A stretch of 64,000 nt of DNA from Datisca glomerata (Eukaryota > Streptophyta > Magnoliopsida > Cucurbitales > Datiscaceae). The notes under the pieces are model-generated. The model was not told the DNA's origin, ran no database searches, and worked only from the letters and a program-made list of their open reading frames with translations. Below are positions 35,886 to 47,180 of the stretch, piece after piece. Position 1 is the stretch's first letter. Each line of letters starts with the position of its first letter. A program made the position numbers and the translations under genes. The stretch covers positions 1 to 64,000 of the forward strand of contig QANY01000261.1 in NCBI GenBank assembly GCA_003255025.1, given 5' to 3'.

Positions 35886-36405
35886 CCAAATCCCCTCATG
35901 TCAACACAGGAGTTGAGGGTACACCCATGCATATGTTTAGCTCTTGGCTCCGGTTCCCTACTGTCTAATCTCCTAGGTCTTTCAGATGACATCTGAAGAA
36001 TCTTTGGTCCTAAACATGACTTATGGAGCCCCTTTGTTCGTATCACTCATCGGCCTCGCTTAGGTTCCTCTCGATTCTCCCCGGATTGGAGGATTGCATA
36101 ACCCTGATTCTCCAAAAGTCCTGAAACCCTCAATCAATTATGTCCCATCAGCCTCGGTAATGTGGCTTATAAGGTCTTCTCAAAAATCCTAGTCAACAGA
36201 GGATGAGACCCAACCTGGAAAAGTAGATTTATCCGGGGCAGGGTGCTCTCCTTTGTGCCTAAGAGAGTGATTTCTAACAACATCCTGACAGCTCATGAGC
36301 TTATGAATTCCTTTAAAAAAAGGGGGGGTGGATGAGCATCAAGTTAGACATGGAAAAGGCTTACGATAGGGAGGAATGGAGTTTTTTTTGTCAGAAATGG
36401 ATAAA
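35886..36405 (+). pseudogene. LINE reverse transcriptase fragment
   Basis: Starts inside a third palindromic CACTA repeat, after GGGGAATCCC. It reads, across shifts, GNVAYKVFSKILVNRG, FVPKRVISNNILTAHELMNS and IKLDMEKAYDREEWSFF. These are conserved RT blocks of plant L1-type LINEs (NxxYKxxSKxLxxR, FVxGRxIxDNILxAHE, KxDxxKAYDRxxWxF). Only about 500 bp are present. It is a later insertion or capture in the CACTA element and is not functional. Confidence 0.75.
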
Positions 36406-36603
36406 AAAATCATTATAGAATGCGACCCACTCAGTTCTTTGCGACTAAAATGACAGAGATTCTCCGTCATTATACCTCCTTATAATGACGGTTTTTTTAA
36501 ATGTCTAAAGATGACAGCCTGGTAGATGACAGTCAGCCAGCCGTCAATATATGGTTATAATGATGAGTTTTACCCGTCATCTAACCCCCTTTTTGTAGTA
36601 GTG

Positions 36604-38132
36604 TCTCTAAACAACTGAGGAAAAAAATAATTTTTCTTCTTCCTCACTATGATTTCGGCAGCAACAAAGGAGGGGGAGAGAGAAAACATTTTTCTTACTC
36701 TGAATAATCACACAGTGTGATTAGGTTTTGCTTTGGTTAGGGATGCAATTATATTACAATCCCTTATATAATAATTATAAAATTTACACATATACCAATA
36801 TATTATAAATTGCTCAAATTCACCATCTCCATGCACTGCTCTCTGTGATTTTTACATCTCTCTTAGAGCCAATACTATATCCAAATTTATCAATCTAAAT
36901 TGATAAATTAAATTGATCTCTATCGGTTAATTAAGTAATTTCTTTTATTTATTAATTATACAATAATTGGAAAATGACAAATTAATTAATTTGAACATTA
37001 AATGCTCTTCACTAATTAGTGATGACACATATCACATGTAGGTTTGGGAAGTGTATCTCGGTCTAAAACATGTTCTTGGTCCAACTAATGTTGTTTCTCA
37101 TTCTTGTTTTTTTGAGCTATCATGAGACTGAATGGACCCACATAAAAAAGCTATGAGATTCAAATACCCGGCTAATTTATCTCCATAAATTCTCCACTAT
37201 GGGTTCAATGCTGAATCAACTCTCGATTCATATGCACTACATTTTCTTTTGGTGCAAATAAACATCTTTGTTTCACGGTCCACATAATATTTTACGATGT
37301 TACCCTTTGTGAATATCAGTAACAAGATTTGGATGTCAAATTATCATTTTACCACTCTAGTTATAATTTTCTTAACTCCTTTATTCACTATGAGTAAGAA
37401 AGATATATCAGTGAAGTGTCACGTACAGTTCACAATGTCTTATTCAATGACTCATGTCATCGAGTACCAGGCCAGGTTTATTTATTCACACATCCATCAA
37501 AAAAGCATAAGGTGATATTGTTGATATTGTCATCTTACCACGAATTCCATATCTTTGAATCATGCAACTCCAACATAGTTGAATCACGATCCCAACAGAT
37601 GAGGTATTATCCGGTAATTCAAACTCACTCATTTGGCGTATCAAAGACCGCAAGTAACTGTGTCAAGTTTCGTATTCATCTCAGGATTAAGATAACTATG
37701 AAAATACACTTAAGGTGTAACAATTAGATTTAGAGATAAATAAACGGTTTTACTCTAAACTAAATTGTTACTAGTCTATTCAACATATTTCATGACATGT
37801 CCAGGTCAACCATTAGAATCTCCACTCCCATGCCCCAAGACCAGCATCATTTGGTTCAACCTAACATTCATAACCGGACTCGATTACTTAGTCGATCTTA
37901 AGACTGGGAATAACATTTTGAATTATTTCAGACGAGTTTGTATGGAAGACCCTTCTGTCTTTTTTCTTCTTACGTCGATAATAGTTCCAGTACTCAAGTA
38001 AATTATAGACACACTTTAATTAAAGGAAAACTTTCATTTATTCGTAAAATTCAGTAATACATAAATGTAAGAGAAATTACTAAATACTCATAAATAGTTA
38101 TTACACCCTACTTTATGGACACAATTCCAACA
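36604..38132 (-). repeat. Copia 3' LTR, main part (family B)
   Basis: Continues the LTR after the CACTA element. It matches 43575-45099 over its whole length (AATAATCACACA, GGTCCAACTGATGTTG-type block, TTTCATGACATGTCCAGGTC, CATTAGAATCTCCACTC). It ends ACAATTCCAACA at 38132. Small open frames here (37297-38001) are chance frames in LTR sequence. Confidence 0.9.
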
Positions 38133-38145
38133 AACTCTCACTTGG
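38133..38145 (-). promoter_or_regulatory. Polypurine tract of family B copia
   Basis: On the minus strand, CCAAGTGAGAGTT directly precedes the LTR start TGTTGGAATTG. It is the purine-rich primer site for plus-strand cDNA synthesis. Confidence 0.65.
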
Positions 38146-38167
38146 ATTAAAGTAGGCATGTACAATC

Positions 38168-40440
38168 TCATATCCCCATACCCTCTAGATGACCATCAAA
38201 GACTTTACTACTTAAAGTCTTCGTAAATGAATCTGTCAAGTTGTTGATCGTCGATATGTGCGTTACTACAATATCTTCACACTGAACAATCTCTATGATG
38301 ATGTGATAATTTCGGTCAATGTGTTTGAATATTTTGTGGCTCCTCAGTTCTTTTATGTTTGCTACAGCCCCACTATTATCGCAATAAAATGTCATGGGCT
38401 TATCATCATTTGGACTAACTTCCAGAGTTTTCAGGAACTTTTTAAGATAGACAGCCTCCTTTGCAGCTTCACAAGCTGCCACATACTCAGCTTCCATGGT
38501 AGAATCAGTAATGCAAGATTGCTTGATACTTATACATACTGCTACTCCACCATTCAGAATGAACATTGATCCTGTAGTGGATAACCCGTTACCTTGTCTG
38601 CTTGGAAATTGGAATCAGTATAACCAGTCATATTCAAGTCAGTACCTGAATACACAAACATGTAGTTCCTCGTTCTCCTAAGATACTTGAGGATATTCTT
38701 GACGGCATTCCAATGCTCGAGTCCAGTGTTAGATTGAAAATGACTCACCATGCCCACAGCGTAGCAAATATCTAACCTAGTGCAAAGCATCGTATACATG
38801 AGACTTCTTACGGCTGAGGCATAGGGAATTTTTCTTATGTCTTCTAAGATACTTCATATAAAATTTCTTTGCAAGCCAAATCTTGACATCGGACAATTTT
38901 CCTACATTATTCCCAATGAGTGGAATATTGTCCACATATAAGACTAGGAAAACCACATGCCCTTCATGTATGAGTTTATACAAACAGGGTCCGTCCACTA
39001 ACTGTTCAAAACTAAAGTTCTTGAAAGTTTTGTCGAATATGATATTCCATGATCGGGACGCTTGCTTAAGTCCATAAATGGACTTTAGTAGTTCACAAAC
39101 ATTGCCCTATTGGCCTTTCTCCATGAACTCATCTAGTTGCGCCATATAAATGCGCTCTTCAAGATTGCCATTCAGAAATGCACTCTTGACGTCTGTCTTC
39201 CAGATTTCATAATCGATGGTAGCAGTAATGGATAGGAGGATTCGGATGTACTTAAGCATGGCCACCGATGAGAAGGTATCCGCATAGTCAACATATTCAT
39301 TTTGGGTGTAGTCATTGACAACTAGCCTAGCTTTGAAAGTCTCCACATTTCCATCTGAACCTCTCTTTTTCTTATAATTCCATTTACACCCTACAGGTTT
39401 TACCCCTTCAGGAGGATCTACAAGCTTCCATACTCTATTCAAGTATATCGATTGTATCTCAAAGTTCATAGCTTCTTGCCATATGTTTTCTTTAGGGCCA
39501 GCCATGGCCTGCGAGTAGGAAACAAGTTCATCATGATCTTTATCAGAGGCTATTATAAAGGCATCTTCATAAGACATATACCTATCAGGTTGTCTCACAA
39601 TCCTCCCATTACGTCGAGGCTCCATAGGCTCTAGCTCATGTTGTGGTTCTTCCATTATTAAATCGGGATCAATTCTTGACTGGGGAGTCGGTGCCCTCCC
39701 ACTCAATAATTCTTCTAGCACAAATGTGCTTCTCGACTTCAAGAAAATGCACATTTATGTGTATGAATGTTTTTTTTTCGGTCAGACTATAAAAGACGTA
39801 TCCCTTCATTCCATTGGGAAAACCTGCAAACATGCATAATTCTGATCAACTAGCCAACTTACATGTCTTCGGTCTTAGTACGTGTGTCGGGCATCCTCAT
39901 ATCCTAAGGTGGCTTATGGATTACTTTCATCCACTCCATCTTTCATATGGTGTACTAGGCACTATCTTTGACAGAACTTGGTTTAGAACATATGTCATTA
40001 TTTTCAAGGCATATCCCCAGAATGAATTTAGGAGGGATGAGTAACTCATCATGGATCTAACCATATCCATCAGAGTTCGATTCCTTCTCTCTGGCACACC
40101 ATTCTGTTATGGATCGTAGTGTTTTGATTTGTTTCTCTAATTGCTTCTCAACCATAGCTTTGTACTCTTTAAACTTTTCAAAGGTTTCATACTTTTAGAT
40201 CATTAGATAAACATGTCCAAAATGCGAGTAGTCATCTGTGAAGGTTACAAAATATCCATAACCTCCTCTTGCTTGGATATTCAATGGACCACACACATCA
40301 CTATGTACGAGTTCGAGGCATTGAGTGACCCTTTCACCATTTGCTGGAAAGGGTCTCTTGGTCATTTTACCTTCTATGCAGGATTCACATGTGGGTAGTG
40401 ATCCCACACTGAAAGTTTGTAATGGATCATCCTTTTCAAG
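38168..40440 (-). pseudogene. Ty1/copia pol (integrase, RT, RNase H) of family B
   Basis: Minus strand. Integrase start: CESCIEGKMTKRPFPANGE, then LVHSDVCGPLNIQARGGYGY. The middle of the catalytic core is deleted (no RSDRGGEY block), and the frame resumes at [19 protein letters not shown] long open part, 39107-39754 (215 codons), carries RRNGRIVRQPDRYMSYEDAF, WKLVDPPEGVKPVGCKW, GSDGNVETFKARLVVNDYTQ and KTDVKSAFLNGNLEE (RT N-terminal half). The RT site reads YVDN (38927-38938), so the second catalytic Asp is lost. RNase H: YTDSNFQADKVTGYP, a frameshift, then ITDSTMEAEYVAACEAAKEA and CDNSGAVA up to the stop at 38168. The deletion, YVDN and shifts rule out activity. Confidence 0.9.
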
Positions 40441-41510
40441 TCTTTTAATTATGTCTAGGCTAATGTGACTAAGACGCAGTGCACAAGTAGGTTAGATTGA
40501 TTGAGTCAGACTTCAACCTTTTATTATCCTTTTATAAATCAATATTTACTTTATCATATATCTTTGGAACTTTTTGTTTTACATGGAATAAGTTATTTAT
40601 CAAGCGAGTAGTAGTGTTCAAGCAATCATTTCTAAAAATACCAATATCATTATCAATGAAATTTAAAAAGAATTCTTGCTCAATCAAACTAGCTATTTAT
40701 AAGGTTTTTCCAAAATACTGGGATATAATGAACTTCTTGTAAAACCAAAAAAAAATGTTATCAAAAGAAACTTAATAGTTCCAACTGATACAGCCGATAC
40801 TAGCGCTCCATTCCCCCAACGAAAGCTTAACTCGCCCTCGTCATGCCTTCTACTTTCGAGTTCTGCTTCTTAGTTTTTTCGGACCTCGCTTGTGTTTCTT
40901 TTTGGCACCAGAGGTGGAAGGCTTACTTTCAGTAAAGTTTGTCTCTCCAGAATTCCTCTTGCCCTTCAGAAACAGGGTCTTAGTAGCTTGCAACTTCTTC
41001 ATAAGCTCTAGAAGTAAGTACCTCAACTAATTCATCGAATAATTAAGTTTGAAGTTCTCAAAAGTATCTAGCAGGGTCTCAAAGATCATATCAACTTGAG
41101 TCTCGCAATCTACCTCAGCACCCATAATCTCCATCTCATTTAGATTACTTATGATCATGTATTTTCTTATAGGAGTTTCAGGTTTCATCCGGTAGTTCAT
41201 GAAGTTTCACACAACAGCATGTTTGTCTTGATGACCCTGATCCCCAAACGTTTATTAGCAGTGGTTTCCATGTTCTAATGTTGTTGTTGCAACACATTTC
41301 TAATAGCTGCCAAGATGTAACACCTAGCAATCTTATCAGATCGCAGTCACATCATTTTCCTTTTAAGTCGATTCAGCAATAGGCTCAAGGGAACAAAGGA
41401 TGGTGAGCACGAACTTGTATTTTTCTACCGTCAATACGATATAAAGATTATGTTTCAAATCCATGTAATTTTCACCAGTAAATTTGTTCGCATTCAAGAT
41501 TGTTGAGAGT
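40441..41510 (-). pseudogene. Copia gag and pre-integrase remnant of family B
   Basis: Read on the minus strand from about 41500: NANKFTGENYMDLKHNLYIV, LTVEKYKFVLTILCSLEPIA, CYILAAIRNVLQQQH, MNYRMKPETPIRKYMI and LNEMEIMGAEVDCETQVDMI. This is the UBN2-type gag pattern of copia elements (binding and multimerising on element RNA). There are several stops and frameshifts. No clear zinc knuckle was found in the 40800-41000 part. The 40450-40790 part carries broken pre-integrase sequence. Confidence 0.75.
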
Positions 41511-43285
41511 GGGATAATGGCATGACTACCGAAAAGAATAAATAAAGTGGTATAAATAAATACTTAATCATTTAAGAAAGTTTGATACATGATGTAGTAC
41601 TTAAATATTTAAAAATTCCATAAAAAATATTTCTTTCCTAATGTTACAATCAACAATAATAGCTTGTCTCATCTAAGGATAATGCCCAAGCTACCACTTA
41701 TCGCATCGAGACTCTTCTTATTTGGTTACACTTCTCAAGATGTCACTGGCTTAACCAATCACTAAGGGTTTTGGTCACCTTGGCCCCATTGACTAGCTCC
41801 TATGAGAGATTCTAATGTGCTTTAATCTAAATGTTTAACCAACACATCAGCTTTAAAGGTTGCTATAAACTAACAGTCCATCTAAGAACGGTCATGCCTC
41901 ACTACTTCATTTACAAGTTTTAGTTTCTCAAGCAACTCGATGACTCACCATGACAAAATCCCAAAGTTTCTCCCACTGAAGAGAGGACCGCTAGGGGGCT
42001 CTAAACCATTCCTCGTGTCACGACTAAGTTTACGTTGGGGACCTTGGAAATGTTTCAACGCAAATGACCCTCCCACTTAATTTTTGAAAAAATACATTTT
42101 TCTTTGCTTTTTCAAAAAAACCATAACTCTTTATAAATTTGAAAAATAAGTTTTGAAAATTATAAATTTCTATAAAATTTAAATCTCAATTTAAAAATTT
42201 CTAACTTTTATAAAATTCACGTTGTATTTAAATTATAACTCATTATAAATTTAAACTATGTGATGCATGTACATGTCGCATGGTATTTTGATATTGGCAT
42301 ATCTCTATTTTTATATGGCATGTTATATGATGATACGAGATTAATAATAAATCATACATTCAAAATTAACCTCTATGACTCATTTTTAATTACAATCCAT
42401 AAAAATAATAATAAATTAATTAAAATAATTTAAATAGTAGTCTTCATGGCGTTTGTAATTGTCTCATTCACTTTCAGAAAGTCTCACCTCTTAGTAACTA
42501 TTTACTAAGGTCCAGTCTCATTCTCAAAATTCAAATTTTAATTTAAAATTTAATTTTTTAACAATTTTTACTTTGATAAATAAATTACCAAGTAAATTAA
42601 TCAATTGATTAATTTTTACAACAATTTATGATATAAAATCCAAATAATTAGTGTTGAAAAATTATCGAATTAAATAAAAATAATTTTTAAAGACTGGATT
42701 AGGTTTAGAATCAAATTTCAAATCCCAACGAATTATTTGGGTCAAGCAACCATTGCTTAGTCCAATACCTCAATAGGCTTGGTGGGTCAACGTCAGCCCA
42801 AGGCCCAACATGATCTTGTGCACATTAGGATTTCCAAAACCCTAAGGTTTCCTAAACTCAAAAATTTCCAAAACTCAAATGTTTCTTGAACCCAAAAGTT
42901 TCCAAAACCTCAAGGCTTCCTAAACCATAATTAGAAAACCTACGGCAGTGAGCGGCGATGGAAAGCAGCGTCATGTAGCAACGTAGGGCAGTAGGCAATG
43001 GCACGTCGCGGTGGCAAGCGGTTGAGGCGGGGAGAACGACGGTGACAAGCGATGACTTTTCTTGCGACGATGGATATACATGGAATTCTAAAGATACAAC
43101 TTTTATAAATATTAAATTACATCAAATCTTATGCCTCAATTTTGGCATACAACAATTCTAAGATTAAAAATAAACAACTAGAGTCAATCGAGCTGGATCC
43201 ATTCATAAAATACATTCGAACATACTTTGAATCTACCATACAAAAATATATGGCAATATTACAATATTCATCCATACATATCAAT
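41511..43285 (-). other. Long noncoding leader of family B copia
   Basis: Between gag and the 5' LTR. It shares a block (41690-41880) with the plus-oriented leader at 21780-21960 (CAATCACTAAGGGTTTTGGTCACCTTGG on this strand, trimmed in the other). No canonical TGGTATCAG primer site is seen next to the LTR end; the bases after CCAACA on the minus strand are ATTGATATGTATGG. No gene. Confidence 0.6.
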
Positions 43286-45099
43286 TGTTGGATTGGGTTT
43301 TAAAATTTGATGAAAAATAAATGAACCACGAATGGTTCGTGGGCGTAATATCAAAAAAAATTCGCAAACAAATATTTAATCATATTAAATATAAAATCAT
43401 ACAACTTTTTATCTTTTCTTGTAAGGGAGAATTTCTTAATTGGCGGGATCCAATTTATTGTCTCGCGTTCCTTATTCTTGAGATTCGTAGAACTTCAATC
43501 GATCTTCACACCAATAATCATTCGTAGGATTCAGAAATATGTCTCGCAAGGATATTATCAGGAATAGAGTGTGCAACAACTGATGAAGAAAAATCATTTT
43601 TTCTTCTTCCTCACTATGATTTTGGCGGCAACAAGGGAGGGGTTGAGTGGAAATATTTTTCTTGCTCTGAATAATCACACACTGTGATTAGGTTAAGCTT
43701 AGGTTAGGTATGAAACCCTATTACAATCTCTTATATAATAATTATGTAATTTACACATATACCCCTATATTGTAATCCACCATCTCCTTGCACTGCTCTC
43801 TATGATTTTTACATCTCCCTTAGAGCCAATACTTTGTCTAATTCATCAATCCAAATTGATAAATTAAATTGATCTCTATTAATTAATTAATTAGTTTCTT
43901 TTATTTATCGATTATCTAATAATTATAAAATAACGAATTAATTAATTTGAACAGTAATTCTACTCTTCGCTAATTTACTGATGACATCCATCATATGGGT
44001 TCAGGAAGAGTATCTTCTTCCAAAAGACGTTTTTGGTCCAACTGATGTTGTTTCTTATTCTTGTCCTTATGAGCTACTCCTGAGACCGAATGGACCCACA
44101 TGAATAAAGTATGAGATCCAAATATGTGGCTAATTTATCTTCATAAATTTTTTACCTATTTAATCTCGACATCGTACGACTCCACTATAGGCCCGATGCT
44201 GAATCAACTCTCAATTCATCCGCGCTACATTTTCTATTGGTACAAATAAACATCTTTATTTCACGGTCGATAGAATATTTTATGATGTTACCCTTCGTGT
44301 ATATCAGTAACAAGAACTGGATGTAAAATTACTATTTTACCCCTCTAGTTATTATTTCCTTAACCCCTTGATTGACTGTGAATAAGAAAGGCATATCAGT
44401 GACGTGTCTTATTTAATGACTCATGTCATCGAGTCTCAAGCCCGATTTATTTATTCACACATCCATCAATGAAGTATAAGATGATTTAGTTGCTATTGTA
44501 ATCTTACCACGAATTTTATATCTGTGAATCACGTAACACCAACATAGTTTAATCGCGATCCCAACAGTCGAGGTATTGTCTGGCAACTCGAACTCACTCA
44601 TTTGGTGTATCAAATATCGCAAGTAACTAAGTCAAGTTTCATATTCACCACAGGATTAAGGTAATCATAAAATACTCTTAAGATGAACAATTAGATTTAA
44701 AGCTAGATAAATGGTTTTGCTCTAAACCAATTTATTATTGGTCTATCCAACATATTTCATAACATATCCAGGTCAACCATTAGAGTCTCCACTCTTACGC
44801 CCCAAGGCCAACATCCTTTGGTTCAACCTAATATTCATAATCGGACTCGATTGTTCAGTCGATCCTATGACTGCAAATAATATTCTGAACTATTTCAGAA
44901 GAATTTGTATGGAAGACTCATTTCTCTTTACTCTTCCTGCGTTGATAATAGTTCCAGGAATTAAGTAAATTATAAACACACTTTAATTAAAGGAAAAATT
45001 TTATTAATTCATAAAATTCAGTAATACATAAATGTCAGAGAAATAATTAAATACTCATAAATAGTTATTACACCTTATTTTATGGACACAATTCCAACA
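43286..45099 (-). repeat. Copia 5' LTR (family B), intact
   Basis: 1814 bp, TGTTGG...CCAACA ends, directly followed by the TTATA duplication at 45100. It is the intact reference for the split 3' LTR (31572-38132) and for the fragment at 19504-20512. Small open frames inside (43321-43678, 44738-44968) are chance. Confidence 0.92.
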
Positions 45100-45104
45100 T
45101 TATA

Positions 45105-45437
45105 TGAGAGTAGAAGTGGTGTCGCTTCTATGAGAGGTCTCAATGGCTTAACATCTCTAAGGCTCTCAAGAACGAGGGATATTTTCAAGACCAAAATGAA
45201 CAAAAATGTATGAACTCAAGAGTATTAAGAGTAGATATGCGCGAAATTTTTTGTCTCAGTTTATCTTAGAGAAAGTTCAGTTGAAGAACGTAGTTTCACT
45301 AATTTTCAAAGATAAATCTGATATGTTCTCACTACGGAAGGTTCAAGTCCAAAAAACACCTCTCCTGATGCATATCTCATATAAATCTCTCTTATTATTG
45401 TCGTCTAGTTTGGACACATTTCATTCATGTGTGGGAT
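45105..45437 (+). pseudogene. 3' internal tail of family C copia
   Basis: Continuation of the plus-strand copia (28190-31571) after the family B insertion. It contains ATGAACTCAAGAGTATTAAG and ends in GTGTGGGAT, a short purine-rich tract just before the LTR start. No coding motif is left. Confidence 0.6.
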
Positions 45438-46242
45438 TGTTGTAAAAGGGTGGTGAAAACAATAAAAGGAAACCAAGAGAAAAATGGATGTGTGAATGAA
45501 AAGTGCTTAATAGGTGTGGGGATTTATCCAACATAGGAAATGTGAAAGAAATTTGAGGGGTTTATAAACCCAACACAAGAGCCTTGGGGTTGGCCTCAAG
45601 GGCACCCCACATTTTGTGGGGAAGAGATGACCTAGATGGTACATGGTTCTCCCACACACGTGCCGTCCGGTCAGCTGACCGGCACGGCCTGGCTTGGCTC
45701 TGTCGGTCCGGACAAAGGCTTTAATATTTTTGCAAAAATTTTCTCTTAATTTTTTTGGAGAATAAGGCCTGGAAACAGTCAAAAATGATTTTGCACGTTT
45801 GAACTACTATGCTTGGAAATAAAACAGTTCCACACGGCCTCTATAAATAGAGGTGTTGGGCAATGAGCACAACATAGTTCACAACACAGCTACGTTCAGT
45901 ACTATTCAATACTGTTCACACACAGTTGTCTTCAACTTTTATCTGAGAGAGAAAAGATTGAGATTTCTAACAAAAGTTGGGATACTGGTTGTTTTTTCTA
46001 ACTTAAATTGTTGTATCCTACAGAGACGGTCGTAATAGTCTCTTAGCACCGAGTAAAGGACGGATTCTGTCTTTAGGACATTGTAAATATTGCAATCCTC
46101 AATCTATTATTATTTCGTTTATGTTTCAAGTTAAAATTGTCGTTCATTTTTTAGTTGTAATCATCAGTTTCGAGTTGTAGTCATTCTCATTATTCAATAT
46201 ATAAACTATTTATGCAAACTTCTTGCTACATTACCACCAACA
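45438..46242 (+). repeat. Copia 3' LTR (family C), complete
   Basis: 805 bp, begins TGTTGTAAAAGGG and ends ACCACCAACA. It has a TATA box CTATAAATAGAGG at 45841 embedded in CCTCTATAAATAGAGG, whose ends are 7-bp inverted repeats. It is the partner of the truncated LTR at 28190-28825, which places the two ends of this element about 18 kb apart because of the nested insertions. Confidence 0.88.
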
Positions 46243-46892
46243 ACCAATGGTTAAAATCAGACCAACATGAACTTCTCCCGTTGAGACTTGAGAGAGATTC
46301 GAATATGAGAGATACTAAGACATATTCTAATCAAGACCAACAGGAGAGGACCCGAATCTGAGAGAGATTCTCTGCGACCACATTTTTCTATTTGGTATTG
46401 GCATACAATGCATGGACATCAGGTAGAACGGTAGACAACATCTGCTACACCTGGTGTTAACTAAAACAGAAGCAAGTGCAGACAAAGATGTGCTTATTAT
46501 ATACTTTGTCATTTTGTTTGAACTAACTAAGGATTCCCAACTTGTCAATATGAAGTCCGTGATTACAAACCTTATATACATTCATCTTTCTGGTCATGCA
46601 TGACTTATCCTTAAAGAAATCGCATATTTCGCTCTCCTCGAGCTCTGCAGAGAATTATATAATTTGTGCCAAAAGTTAAAATTCTTGATGCAATCAGGAA
46701 TAAGAGAAGGGTTAGGTGGTCCATATTTCATTAATGACGATGCGGAAATGCAAATTTATTGTAAGATCAGTAATCATTTGTGAAAAAGTACAGGAATACA
46801 TAATGTTTCTGAAATGAAATCTCTCTTTGTTTCCCCACTCCCGCCCACCAATACAGTATGAAGCTGAAGGGGAGGAAACCTTATCAAAGTGC
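46243..46892. other. Noncoding; possible 3' flank of DUF952-type exon
   Basis: No gene was recognised in 46243-46892. If the minus-strand exon at 46893-47054 is expressed, its 3' untranslated region would lie here. Confidence 0.4.
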
Positions 46893-47054
46893 TTAATCAA
46901 AGAAACTACAATGGAACCGACCACCTGATAGAGATAGTTTCTCTGCTTTTGTAACTGCATCGAAAGGGAGGGGACTGAAACTTCGAGATGGGCCATAGAA
47001 ATGAGGAAATTTATTGGAACCATCCACAAGCTCATATATCAATCCATCCCCAAG
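46893..47054 (-). pseudogene. Last exon of a DUF952-type gene (fragment)
   Basis: A 54-codon exon after a good acceptor (TTTTTGCAG, at 47055 on the minus strand), ending in a TAA at 46893. It reads LGDGLIYELVDGSNKFPHFY, GPSRSFSPLPFDAVTKAEKL and SLSGGRFHCSFFD. FPHxYGP followed by LPxDAV is the hallmark of the DUF952 family (small proteins of unknown function). The exon is open and undamaged, but the upstream exons of such a gene are not found: the next thing upstream is galactinol synthase sequence. It may be a displaced fragment, or part of a rearranged chimeric transcript. Confidence 0.6.
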
Positions 47055-47180
47055 CTGCAAAAACACTCATGTCAAAATAGAATTCATACACAAGAGCCAA
47101 TAAGTGAAATGATCATTCATCAATTTTTGCAGCTGTTACGTTTACAAACTCAAGTGTACGACATTTTATGATTCATACAT

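Larger units (their letters stand above)
31910..36603 (+). mobile_element. CACTA element carrying SWEETIE exons and a LINE scrap
   Basis: Left end GACTACTACAAAAATAGG (expected first base C, here G) and right end CTTTTTGTAGTAGTG are inverted copies of the CACTA terminus. The 3-bp duplication TCT lies at 31907-31909 and 36604-36606. Removing 4694 bp plus one TCT restores a continuous LTR that matches 43286-45099. ATGAC/GTCAT motifs lie near both ends, and a CT-rich leader at 32195-32270 resembles that of the element at 1304-3946. The cargo is SWEETIE exons (33639-34720) and a LINE RT fragment (about 35886-36405). Exon-like pieces at 32300-32440 and 32950-33070 were not recognised. No transposase was seen. 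Confidence 0.88.
31572..45099 (-). mobile_element. Full-length Ty1/copia element (family B), minus strand, itself interrupted
   Basis: Flanked by a perfect 5-bp duplication TTATA (31567-31571 and 45100-45104). The 5' LTR is 43286-45099. The 3' LTR spans 31572-38132 and is split by a CACTA element (31910-36603). Inside are gag (41510-40800), integrase and RT (40440-38780), RNase H (38800-38168) and a purine tract next to the 3' LTR. It sits in the family C copia between RNase H and its 3' LTR. Many stops and an internal integrase deletion make it inactive. Without the CACTA insert it is about 8.8 kb. Confidence 0.9.

Noticed and set aside
37297..38001. Overlapping plus-strand frames of 72-103 codons
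   Set aside because: They lie wholly inside a copia LTR, and the homologous LTR at 44300-44970 does not keep all of them open.
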